Of a stretch of DNA of 64,000 nucleotides, positions 47,901 through 57,377 are shown piece after piece. Both the position numbers and the translations under genes were made by a program. The DNA lies in contig NC_087077.1 of the NCBI RefSeq assembly GCF_026151205.1, forward strand, positions 1,240,001 to 1,304,000. Direction: 5' to 3'. How positions within the stretch are numbered: position 1 is the stretch's first letter; each line of letters starts with the position of its first letter. Source of the stretch: Bolinopsis microptera. Lineage: Eukaryota > Ctenophora > Tentaculata > Lobata > Bolinopsidae. Under the pieces are notes generated by a model that ran no database searches, was not told the origin of the DNA, and saw nothing but the letters and a program-made list of their open reading frames with translations.

Positions 47901-50900
47901 AACTCTGTAAACTCTATCTGGAGAGAAGTACTTTATCATTAACTGGCAGAACTCTGTAAACTCTATCTGGAGTGAAGTACTTTATCATTAACTGGCAGAA
48001 CTCTGTAAACTCTATCTGGAGAGAAGTACTTTATCATTAACTGGCAGAACTCTGTAAACTCTATCTGGAGAGAAGTACTTTATCATTAACTGGCAGAACT
48101 CTGTAAACTCTATCTGGAGAGAGTACTTTATCATTAACTGGCAGAACTCTGTAAACTCTATCTGGAGAGAAGTACTTTATCATTAACTGGCAGAACTCTG
48201 TAAACTCTATCTGGAGAGTACTTTATCATTAACTGGCAGAACTCTGTAAACTCTATCTGGAGAGAAGTACTTTATCATTAACTGGCAGAACTCTGTAAAC
48301 TCTATCTGGAGAGTACTTTATCATTAACTGGCAGAACTCTGTAAACTCTATCTGGAGAGTACTTTATCATTAACTGGCAGAACTCTGTAAACTCTATCTG
48401 GAGAGAAGTACTTTATCATTAACTGGCAGAACTCTGTAAACTCTATCTGGAGAGAAGTACTTTATCATTAACTGGCAGAACTCTGTAAACTCTATCTGGA
48501 GAGAAGTACTTTATCATTAACTGGCAGAACTCTGTAAACTCTATCTGGAGAGAAGTACTTTATCATTAACTGGCAGAACTCTGTAAACTCTATCTGGAGA
48601 GAAGTACTTTATCATTAACTGGCAGAACTCTGTAAACTCTATCTGGAGAGAAGTACTTTATCATTAACTGGCAGAACTCTGTAAACTCTATCTGGAGAGT
48701 ACTTTATCATTAACTGGCAGAACTCTGTAAACTCTATCTGGAGAGAGTACTTTATCATTAACTGGCAGAACTCTGTAAACTCTATCTGGAGAGAGTACTT
48801 TATCATTAACTGGCAGAACTCTGTAAACTCTATCTGGAGAGAAGTACTTTATCATTAACTGGCAGAACTCTGTAAACTCTATCTGGAGAGAAGTACTTTA
48901 TCATTAACTGGCAGAACTCTGTAAACTCTATCTGGAGAGAAGTACTTTATCATTAACTGGCAGAACTCTGTAAACTCTATCTGGAGAGAAGTACTTTATC
49001 ATTAACTGGCAGAACTCTGTAAACTCTATCTGGAGAGAAGTACTTTATCATTAACTGGCAGAACTCTGTAAACTCTATCTGGAGATAGTACTTTATCATT
49101 AACTGGCAGAACTCTGTAAACTCTATCTGGAGAGAAGTACTTTATCATTAACTGGCAGAACTCTGTAAACTCTATCTGGAGAGAAGTACTTTATCATTAA
49201 CTGGCAGAACTCTGTAAACTCTATCTGGAGAGAAGTACTTTATCATTAACTGGCAGAACTCTGTAAACTCTATCTGGAGAGTAGTACTTTATCATTAACT
49301 GGCAGAACTCTGTAAACTCTATCTGGAGAGAAGTACTTTATCATTAACTGGCAGAACTCTGTAAACTCTATCTGGAGAGAAGTACTTTATCATTAACTGG
49401 CAGAACTCTGTAAACTCTATCTGGAGAGAAGTACTTTATCATTAACTGGCAGAACTCTGTAAACTCTATCTGGAGAGAAGTACTTTATCATTAACTGGCA
49501 GAACTCTGTAAACTCTATCTGGAGAGAAGTACTTTATCATTAACTGACAGAACTCTGTAAACTCTATCTGGAGAGAAGTACTTTATCATTAACTGGCAGA
49601 ACTCTGTAAACTCTATCTGGAGAGAAGTACTTTATCATTAACTGGCAGAACTCTGTAAACTCTATCTGGAGAGAAGTACTTTATCATTAACTGACAGAAC
49701 TCTGTAAACTCTATCTGGAGAGAAGTACTTTATCATTAACTGGCAGAACTCTGTAAACTCTATCTGGAGAGAAGTACTTTATCATTAACTGGCAGAACTC
49801 TGTAAACTCTATCTGGAGTGAAGTACTTTATCATTAACTGGCAGAACTCTGTAAACTCTATCTGGAGAGAAGTACTTTATCATTAACTGGCAGAACTCTG
49901 TAAACTCTATCTGGAGAGAAGTACTTTATCATTAACTGGCAGAACTCTGTAAACTCTATCTGGAGAGTACTTTATCATTAACTCGCAGAACTCTGTAAAC
50001 TCTATCTGGAGGGAAGTACTTTATCATTAACTGACAGAACTCTGTAAACTCTATCTGGAGAGAAGTACTTTATCATTAACTGGCAGAACTCTGTAAACTC
50101 TATCTGGAGAGTACTTTATCATTAACTCGCAGAACTCTGTAAACTCTATCTGGAGGGAAGTACTTTATCATTAACTGACAGAACTCTGTAAACTCTATCT
50201 GGAGAGAAGTACTTTATCATTAACTGGCAGAACTCTGTAAACTCTATCTGGAGAGTACTTTATCATTAACTGGCAGAACTCTGTAAACTCTATCTGGAGA
50301 GAAGTACTTTATCATTAACTGGCAGAACTCTGTAAACTCTATCTGGAGAGAAGTACTTTATCATTAACTGGCAGAACTCTGTAAACTCTATCTGGAGAGA
50401 AGTACTTTATCATTAACTGGCAGAACTCTGTAAACTCTATCTGGAGTGAAAAACAGCTATTCAATATAGAACTAATTGCTATCTGGAGAGAAAAACAGCT
50501 ATTCAATATAGAACTAATCGCTACCTAATAAATGCAACATTTCAGACTCGATGGAACGCGATTGCTAATCTTGAAAAGAAGATTAAACAGCGGGGTCAGC
50601 GGGGCCCTTCGTTACGCCACTAGTCCAACAAAAAAGCCTGTGTCCCACTGTATAATAGTTACCATAATTGTAATGGACTAGCTTCCGATGTACTTGAAAT
50701 CACGAGAAGACAAGTTTCAGTGTTGATAGAATCAATTACCTATTCACCGATAACTATAACATATGTCACATCTGCAGGTGACGAGATCACCTGTTAACAT
50801 AACGTTGATTCTACGCACCTAACTTAATGGCAAATGACAACAACTTTTTATTAAAACTTACATTAAAGATACCAGTAAAACAACTTACCACTCCGTTACC

Positions 50901-51560
50901 ATTTGTATCTACATTTTCAATTAGTATCTGAACCTGCTCATCAGTAGGTTCCAATCCGCAGGATCTGGAGGATGGAGAGACGGTGAGAGTTACTATAGTT
51001 ACTATAGTTACTATAGTTACTATAGTTACTATAGTTACTATAGTTACTATAGTAACTATAGTAACTATAGTTACTATAGTTACTATAGTTACTATAGTTA
51101 CTATAGTTACTATAGTTACTATAGTTACTATAGTTACTGGAGGATGGAGAGACGGTGAGAGGAATTTAAAAGGAATTCCGAAGCTCCAATTCCGAAGCTC
51201 CAATACACACATGGAATATTATTATTACAGAGGGTCTGTCAACACCAAAAATATGCTTTGTCTTATCGGTAAAAGACGTTCACCGAGATAAGCAAGCCAG
51301 AGAATTACTAAGCTCGTTACTAAGCTCGTTATAGCTTACAATCGTAGTTTTGATCGTACACCAATAAATTAGGACCTTTAGAGATAATACCGGCAAATTG
51401 GAGCTAACGACAAAGCGATCAATCAGCACCTACTTAAGAATCTTGATGAGCTCCGTACTGGAGATGTTGCCGTCCTGATCCGCGTCAAATATCCTGAACA
51501 CTTCACGGTACTCCTCAATTTGAACATCTGTCACAGCAGCAAACACTGAGTCGTCAGGAT
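35970..51560 (-). CDS. Four-EF-hand calmodulin/troponin-C-like protein, exons spread over 15.6 kb
   Basis: Four exons join in phase: 51560-51434, 50964-50889, 36922-36755 and 36080-35970 (stop TGA at 35972-35970). Acceptors are CCCCAG, CTCCAG, CTCCAG and TGGCAG; donors are GTAGGT, GTAAGT, GTGATT. The visible 159 residues carry four canonical 12-residue calcium loops: [36 protein letters not shown] and [12 protein letters not shown]. Loop 2 is split after its seventh residue by the 13.8 kb intron. The linker between EF2 and EF3 ([10 protein letters not shown]) is two residues shorter than in calmodulin, and the C-terminus extends as [13 protein letters not shown]. This marks a calmodulin-like or troponin-C-like paralogue, not calmodulin itself. 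The first coding exon(s) must lie upstream in the 61-bp array or the assembly gap. Every acceptor abuts a tandem array (separate entries). A cytosolic calcium sensor is inferred from the family. Confidence 0.85.
36087..36450. repeat. 73-bp tandem array next to the exon-4 acceptor
   Basis: Five copies start AACATACTGATTATTATCTG at 36087, 36160, 36233, 36312 and 36385 (steps 73, 73, 79, 73; one copy has a 6-bp insertion). The first copy begins six bases upstream (in transcript sense) of the AG of the last EF-hand exon. Purely intronic, unlike the arrays at exons 1 and 3. Confidence 0.95.
36454..36510 (-). mobile_element. C-GAA-G hairpin repeat family, copy B (shortened, inverted)
   Basis: Reads GTATCACGTCGTGACCCCC at the left and GGTGATACAACGTATGAT at the right, i.e. 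the reverse orientation of the 21970 and 57795 copies. It keeps the CACTATAGTG palindrome but has lost both GC-rich GAA-loop hairpins. It lies inside the last intron of the EF-hand gene. Confidence 0.6.
36551..36680. repeat. Cluster of perfect palindromes in the last EF-hand intron
   Basis: ATGCATATATATATGCAT (36551-36568) is an 18-bp perfect palindrome. It is followed at 36571-36608 by a 38-bp perfect palindrome with arm ACCCGTTAATTTAGTTATA, then at about 36648-36664 by the hairpin GTAGGTT-ATA-AACCTAC. The stretch AACTCGGCGCGCGTCTTGGT (36634 on) is shared with about 58049-58068 beside hairpin copy C, so these blocks belong to one composite repeat. Confidence 0.75.
36884..50449 (-). repeat. 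13.6 kb array of a 49-bp unit made from a splice acceptor plus exon edge
   Basis: In gene sense each unit is TTCTCTCCAG followed by ATAGAGTTTACAGAGTTCTG and CCAGTTAATGATAAAGTAC, i.e. the 3' end of the intron and the first 39 nt of exon 3 ([13 protein letters not shown]). Roughly 270-280 copies lie head to tail and the real exon 3 is the last one. Most units are 49 bp, with 46- and 48-bp variants and marker substitutions (GGAGTGAAG, GGACGGAAG, GGAGATAG, CTGACAG, CTCGCAG). Blocks of another sequence (ACAGCTATTCAATATAGAAC) interrupt at about 38441-38516, 41892-41966 and 42640-42715. Marker patterns repeat at fixed offsets (1614, 1258, 770 and 748 bp), showing large internal duplications. Occasional long ORFs (43619-43981) are by-products of unit-length variation. 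Confidence 0.97.
50450..50525. repeat. Distal boundary block of the 49-bp array
   Basis: Two copies of AACAGCTATTCAATATAGAA followed by CTAATTGCT/CTAATCGCT, the same block that interrupts the array at three internal places. After it the sequence is unique intron (50526-50888), so this was probably the original intron flank that became captured during expansion. Confidence 0.85.
50965..51160. repeat. 9-bp self-complementary array flanked by a duplicated splice acceptor
   Basis: About sixteen copies of GTTACTATA (51 kb), with a short inverted stretch at about 51050-51070. Because ACTATAGT is palindromic, both strands translate as Thr-Ile-Val repeats over about 40 residues. On both sides stands CTGGAGGATGGAGAGACGGT (50965-50984 and 51137-51156); the copy next to 50964 is the polypyrimidine tract and AG of exon 2, so the acceptor itself is duplicated. 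Confidence 0.95.
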
Positions 51561-52119
51561 CTGGGGAGATATTGGGGGTGTTATCTGGGGTTCACAGCAG
51601 CAAACACAGAGTCGTCAGGATCTGGGGAGATATTGGGGGTGTTATCTGGGGTTCACAGCAGCAAACACAGAGTCGTCAGGATCTGGGGAGATATTAGGGG
51701 TGTTATCTGGGGATCACAGCAGCAAACACAGAGTCGTCAGGATCTGGGGAGATATTGGGGGTGTTATCTGGGGATCACAGCAGCAAACACAGAGTCGTCA
51801 GGATCTGGGGAGATATTGGGGGTGTTATCTGGGGATCACAGCAGCAAACACAGAGTCGTCAGGATCTGGGGAGATATTAGGGGTGTTATCTGGGGTTCAC
51901 AGCAGCAAACACAGAGTCGTCAGGATCTGGGGAGATATTGAGGGTGTTATCTGGGGTTCACAGCAGCAAACACAGAGTCGTCAGGATCTGGGGAGATATT
52001 GAGGGTGTTATCTGGGGTTCACAGCAGCAAACACAGAGTCGTCAGGATCTGGGGAGATATTGAGGGTGTTATCTGGGGTGATATTAGGGGTGTTATCTGG
52101 GGATCACAGCAGCAAAAAA
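51561..52119 (-). repeat. 61-bp array containing an acceptor plus exon edge, truncated by the gap
   Basis: About nine units step by 61 bp (51561, 51622, 51683...). In gene sense each contains AATATCTCCCCAG, the acceptor of the first visible EF-hand exon, then about 30 nt of its coding edge (ATCCTGACGACTCTGTGTTT and GCTGCTGTGA), then ACCCCAG and intron. The true exon differs by CTCAGTG versus CTCTGTG. The array runs into the 100-N gap, so its true length is unknown. Confidence 0.95.
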
Positions 52120-52219
52120 NNNNNNNNNNNNNNNNNNNNNNNNNNNNNNNNNNNNNNNNNNNNNNNNNNNNNNNNNNNNNNNNNNNNNNNNNNNNNNNNN
52201 NNNNNNNNNNNNNNNNNNN
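52120..52219. other. Assembly gap (100 N)
   Basis: Exactly 100 N, the conventional placeholder for unknown length. It is entered from a 61-bp array on one side and from within 10 bp of a gene's stop codon on the other. The missing 5' exon(s) of the EF-hand gene may be here. Confidence 0.99.
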
Positions 52220-52229
52220 GGTTTTTTTT

Positions 52230-53375
52230 TTAGTATCCCCTCTCTTCTGCTCTGTGATGACCCATATCTCTCCCCCTTCTAGGCTGCATACCTCTATCTT
52301 CTTGCAAAAACATTGGTGGTTTGTTGCGACGTTTAGCCTCCAGCCTTCTTTCAGATATAAGTTGTCTGTCCTTTCTGACAGCATTTTGTCCTCTGTTATC
52401 ATAACTACGATCAAGAGAATTTACAACATCTTTAGATTCCTTGCTTCCTTCATCAGCTTCTGTAACAGATTTTGTATCAAGGACATTAGTTGGGGCGTCT
52501 TCTGAAATATCAGCAGACTTTTCTGAGGATTCAGTATTATGAACTGAAGATAAATTGTCTGATATCACTGCTTCTGTATGAGTTGTGGATTCATTTTTTG
52601 ATGCATCCTCAATAATAGGAGCAAACAGGTCAGGAACTACTGAGAACATCTTATCAGATACTGGGTCGCTGCTGTCTTTATCAAATTCGATTAGACTAAA
52701 TGGGCGCTCGTATTTCTCAGTCTTCCCTACCTGTGGATAGAATTCATATGTTAATCATTAGTTTGCTTCCAATTGTGCTTTACTCAAGATGATAAAATTA
52801 TGCCATACTGATATCCAGATTATCAATATAAAAAACTTAGAAATGGTTGACGAAAATATCAATATTTCTTTACGGTAATCCAAATTTCGACAGTAAAAAT
52901 GTGAACTGAGTAAACAAAATTCATCGTTAAGCTATCAAGGTTTGACTAACTTTATTGAGAAAGTTAACTTGTTTTTTGTGGTTCCTTCCTTTAGAGTGAG
53001 AATTCCAAATGACCTCTGAGTTGACAGGAACCACGCAGGCTTTGCACATCATCGAGCCAATGCTCATGTCTCCAAGTTTTGCCTGATAATAACAACAAAT
53101 TTATAATCAATACTAGTAGGTATATGTAATAATAAAAATCTAAAAAGAAACCATTCCATAATAAATCTTCAAGTTTTCTAACATAATTCGATTAACTAAA
53201 AGCTTTATCATCTTTTCAATGTGAATCAAAACACATTGAAACAGTATAATAGAATACATAAAATCACCTTGATGGTATTTTGGTGTAGTTCTAATTTTTC
53301 ATGATCAGCAAACTCAGCAATTGGAACCCTATTTTTGCAAAATATGCAGAATATCGCACCGTTTTTGCCTGACAT
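52230..53375 (-). CDS. Two-zinc-finger (C2H2, U1/matrin-like) protein, 246 aa
   Basis: Three exons: 53375-53268 (from ATG MSGKNGAIFC), 53082-52951 and 52730-52230. Splice sites are CAAG|GTGATT / ATCAG|GCA and AAA|GTTAGT / CACAG|GTA, all phase 0. Finger 1 is C10-x2-C13-x11-H25-x5-H31. Finger 2 is C49-x2-C52-x12-H65-x5-H71 (CKACVVPVNSEVIWNSHSKG), with the long H-x5-H of U1/matrin-type fingers that bind double-stranded or structured RNA. The remaining 170 residues are acidic and Ser/Thr-rich, then a basic Arg-rich tail (RKDRQLISERRLEAKRRNK ... RRGRDMGHHRAEERGY). The start was chosen at the first in-frame ATG; the sequence upstream looks like an acceptor (TTGCAG at 53396), so a non-coding 5' exon is possible. 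I do not recognise a named orthologue (ZNF830-like resemblance in finger 2 only). Confidence 0.75.
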
Positions 53376-54046
53376 ACTTTGAAACTGTCTCCTATCTGCA
53401 AGGAACATTGAAATCAGATAAATGTATAATATTATGTATGATATTGATATATCGATTGAATGAGTCAAATTAAAGAGATTTTACAAAAATAAGAAAATAT
53501 TAAACATATGAAACCAAAGATCAAACAGTGTTTAATTCGTTATACAGAGGGTCATTATCTACAACCAATTTACACTGCAAAAATGACTAATTCAATAATA
53601 CAGCTCAATTATAAATTAACAACAAATAAAAAGACTAGAATATTATGATTATATCTAAATTGTAATCATTGGATCTACTGGTACTAAACAGAATAAATGA
53701 AACTACTGTAGTTAAACAAATGCTGATATCACAAGAATTTTCATCTTTTAATGATACAGACAATAAAATGCTGTGACAACATGCAGTTGATCATCTTAAA
53801 TCAGAATCATAAATTTTCACAGTTAAAGATTTTATTTATATTTTGGAAGACCACACGACATGTGAAACGACGTAAGAGCCGTGACACATTATGTATATTC
53901 GTGTGGTTTTTTTGAGAGGATCACTTGTTCAATCAAAGGTTTAATCTAAGATATTTCAACCTTTCAATGTTTATAAATCATTCGCATATAAATGATGTTC
54001 TTGAAACAACAATATAAAATCAATATGCTTATATATATAATATAAA
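53376..54046. other. Intergenic, AT-rich
   Basis: Between the zinc-finger gene start and the CYB5R4-like stop, both on the minus strand. It should hold the 3' UTR of the upstream gene and the promoter or 5' UTR of the zinc-finger gene. No specific element recognised. Confidence 0.5.
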
Positions 54047-55666
54047 TCAACCATTGAACTCAATCATATTTGACTTGCTCACACCTTTCTCTAATAAAAC
54101 TGCCACTGATTTCTCCATGAACAGTTTTGGTCCACAAATCAGAAACAAAGATTCAGAAGAAAACCTTTTTAAATGCAACAGCTCTATTCGACCAGTAAGT
54201 CCACTCCAACTCTCTTGTGAGAGAATGTGATTAATGTCAAGCTTTACAATTTTATCCTGCAACTCCTTGAGCTGATCTTTAACTAATATATCTTCTTGTG
54301 TTTTATTGTAGAACATCAAGGAACAAGTGTGGTCTTTGAAAAGCTTATTCGCTGAAAGTTCTTTCATAATCCTGTAAAAAGGAGTGATACCTGTGCCAGC
54401 AGCCAGAACAACAATATTATTGTTCTTGTGAAGCGTATTTAGATCAATGAAATGGTCAAATCCTTGCATCTTTACTGTCTGGTTGGATTGCAAAGAGCAC
54501 ATGTAAGTTGACATTACACCTTCTTCATATTGCTTTACTAGAAGTTGGAATGTACTTTGATCAATAACATCATACACAGTGTATGGTTTCTTGTCGATCA
54601 ATGAATTCTTGTCAGGGTTTTGAACAAAAACATGTGAACCCAAGGGAGGAATGGCATAAAAGTCATTCAGGAACTTGAATGTTAAGAGCCTAGAGTCATG
54701 GGTTACAATTACATTTTCTGTGCAACAAACTTCAAAACTTTCAAGATTGTTAAATTTTTCAGAGTAAGTGGTTTTTGAATTTGATAGATGAGTTCCCTCG
54801 CTGGGCCACAGTTTTTCTTGCTGTTTGTGAATTACTAACTCAAACTTGAGATTGCTATTCCTTATTTCAAACTTCTGAAATTCTGCAAACAATTGAAGGT
54901 CAAGCAAAAAATTTCTATCTAGACAATGTATGAAGACTCTTATTGCCTTTTTGCTGATAGTTCCATAAAAGAAAGAGCGCCTGATTTTATTTGACATAGC
55001 TATCTTTCCATAAACTATTAGAGTAAAACATCTCTCTGTTTGATAGCTGTCGTATGAGAACTTTGGAGCTGGAGGAAGTAATGGACCAGTAACAATGGGT
55101 TTCTTGTGTGGAACTGTAAGCGACGTTTGACTGCCACTGCCTGGCACCGTAAGTGAGGTTTGGCCAGGAACCTTTAATATTGTAGTCTTTGGTTGCTGTA
55201 CTAAATATCCAACAAGGAATTCTTTTAGCATGTTCTGGAAATTTACCCATTTATGAACCTCATTAAACAAATCTGTTGAGTCAATGCCAGCTCCTCGCAT
55301 TAATTCTTCAGCACCTCCAGGATGATAGTCAACATAAGTAGTAATATCATAAACAGCACCTGAAGAGAGAATCAAAAGATTAATCCTTAAAATTGTCATT
55401 ATCTTTAGTAATAAAAGCATAAACTTCTTGCATTTTGACAAAGTAATTACTATCAACAACATTTACCATTTACCATTTATAGCAGTCCACACATCTCCAA
55501 GCTTATTGTGAAGTCCAAGTTCTTGCTGAGTAATTCTTCGTGGCTGTGACGGTCGAATCTTACTCTTGAACCTTACCCAATCCATCAAGCCGTGTCCAGG
55601 TTTAAGAGCTACTTTTTTCTTTCCATTTGATACCGCTTGCGGTGAGGCAGGTAACAAAAATGACAT
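54047..55666 (-). CDS. CYB5R4: Cytochrome b5 reductase 4 (NCB5OR) orthologue, 501 aa
   Basis: Two exons, 55666-55474 and 55359-54047, joined in phase 1 (AATG|GTAAAT ... CTTCAG|GT). Domain order matches NCB5OR: an N-terminal K..LKPGHGLMDWVR motif, a cytochrome b5 domain (DVWTAING-AVYDITTYVDYHPGG; haem ligands His77 and His100), a CS/p23-like domain (YDSYQTERCFTLIVYGK..., about 155-260) and a FAD/NAD(P)H reductase domain with KPYT (about 322-325), AAGTGITP (384-391) and the C-terminal CGP (473-475). It transfers electrons from NAD(P)H through FAD to haem at the ER. The length is close to the human protein (521 aa). Odd points: the FAD motif RxYTxxS has become KPYTVYD, without the Ser, and the 437-codon second exon is uninterrupted although vertebrate genes have many introns. 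An acceptor-like site upstream of the ATG suggests a 5' UTR exon. Confidence 0.9.
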
Positions 55667-57252
55667 GTCAGCTTTGATGTGTCTTCTTCTACTTTAGTAA
55701 CATTCCTACAAATACACAGCATTATTTATTAATACAATGAATATTTTAAAATAATTAATGCTTGACATTTAATGTTCCCTTTAATTTTGTACTAAGGAGT
55801 GTCCTACAAGTTCAAAGATCTTTCAATATAGCATGGGTAAGTTTGAGTTTTTTTATTTTTGAGTAGAATGTATCCAGTCTAATCTACTGGTAACGCAGGT
55901 TAGGTCGCATGTAGTTAACAGGAAATAGATATTAAATTTGGATTATTTCTTTTCAAAATATCAAGAGTTTGTAATTTGTATACTCTTTGTTTGTCATATG
56001 TTTCTTTAATGCAAGCTAGGCTAAAAGTCCTTTCAAAATTTGAAAAGGTAAAATTGTAAATCGTAGATTGATATAGTATACATTCCTGTATACATGTTCT
56101 AGCTGGTACCTTGGAGGACTTCAGCGCTTCGAACGATTCTTGCTTCGCATCAACATTCAACGATCTCAATGGGTTGACATCGTCGATCAAGCTGGTACCT
56201 TAACAAAATTCAAGATCTTTTAACAGGACCCCTCAACATCTAATCCTCATTTATAATAAATGACAAAATATGTTTGACTATGTGAATCAGTCACAGTTTC
56301 CCGAACATCAGGCTGCAGCTGGTCGACCGTGATAAACCTTATAAAATTTTTAGCTCACTTCATGGATTGATGACACATGGTTATCACATTGAGGTAATGA
56401 CTTCCACTACTAGTTTTATGCAATTTTGTAGTGACGTTTGAAAAATATGTCATAGGGATTATGAATGTTCCACCAATTCCTCGGATGTTAATAAATTTTT
56501 TCGCAACTGTATGATTATATTGAAAATCCACATTTGTACTACAAATTCATAGGGGTTTCAATGATACCATAAAAACTATTCTCCGTAACAGTCTTTATTT
56601 ACTTGATTGAAATCGTCAATCAAGGTCTACTTCAATAACCATGCTAGAATTTACCCGACACGTAGTTCTCTCCTCAGCATCTTTCTGATCAGGACTCAGG
56701 AGAACAAGAAAATGGTAGCAAAAAACGAAATTAATTAATATAATGTGTAGTAAAAATGGCCACGGGCCTAAATATTACATATCGATCAATTACAATTCAT
56801 TAAAACTAAAATTTTATTGGAATATAGGGATCAAAACTAAGATAAAATTAATGTCAGATCCGTCGCCACTCTCAGCAGTCAACCAGGGCTCATAAAAGCT
56901 TAACAGCGCCTGGGTCCCAGCGCCTGGGTCCGTTCACCAACTGTGCTAATGTGATATGAGTGGCGGTGTGGTAAGAGTAAGACCCATTTTAACAGCGTGA
57001 ATATTTATCAATACAAGCGCGCTATATAGCTGCTAGCATACTTGTATCATTTAATTTTAAATCAAATTTATTCGGATATATATTTATTATGTATTGAATT
57101 GGTGATAAATAATGAAATTGTCTTTTCTCAAAAAAATTGTCTTTTCTTAACATTACAAGTATTAAAAACTGTCCAAAATATCTAAAAAAGTATTCTATAG
57201 CCAAAGGGCTCAATATTTAAATCTAAATCTTCAATATTGTCTGGTTTATGTC
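55667..57252. other. No recognised gene; weak repeat traces
   Basis: The minus-strand ORF 55915-56190 (91 codons) has no family signature; its start lies in GATCGACGATGTCAACCC, which resembles the TTGACATCGTCAATT of the repeats near 58675. GCTGGTACCTT occurs twice (about 56102 and 56190). GCGCCTGGGTCC is directly repeated near 56906-56930. Otherwise AT-rich spacer. Confidence 0.4.
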
Positions 57253-57337
57253 TTACCTGTACTGGGGACCTCAGGCTATTATGTTCATAAACATAATAGA
57301 GATTCGGCGGAATGACAGGCTGAGCGCGGCCCAGTAA
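57253..57337. mobile_element. TTAC-TGGG MITE family, copy 3, with 9-bp target duplication
   Basis: Ends TTACCTGTACTGGGG and CCCAGTAA; the interior matches copies 31068 and 35565 (CTCAGGCTAT, AGAGATTCGGCGGAATGACA, GGCTGAGCGCGG). It is flanked by the direct repeat GTTTATGTC at 57244-57252 and 57338-57346, a clean 9-bp target-site duplication as made by Mutator-like transposases. Confidence 0.75.
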
Positions 57338-57377
57338 GTTTATGTCGCAACTTCAAACTTGGGCCCTTTGTCCCCCC

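Noticed and set aside
50811-51291. Thr-Ile-Val repeat ORFs on both strands
   Set aside because: Produced by a palindromic 9-bp repeat. Only the 76-bp stretch 50964-50889 is real coding sequence.
51633-52002. Plus-strand ORFs over the 61-bp array
   Set aside because: Antisense to the exon-edge repeats, open only because of unit composition.
55915-56190. 91-codon minus-strand ORF upstream of CYB5R4
   Set aside because: No domain, and its start lies in sequence shared with repeats near 58.7 kb; likely chance.
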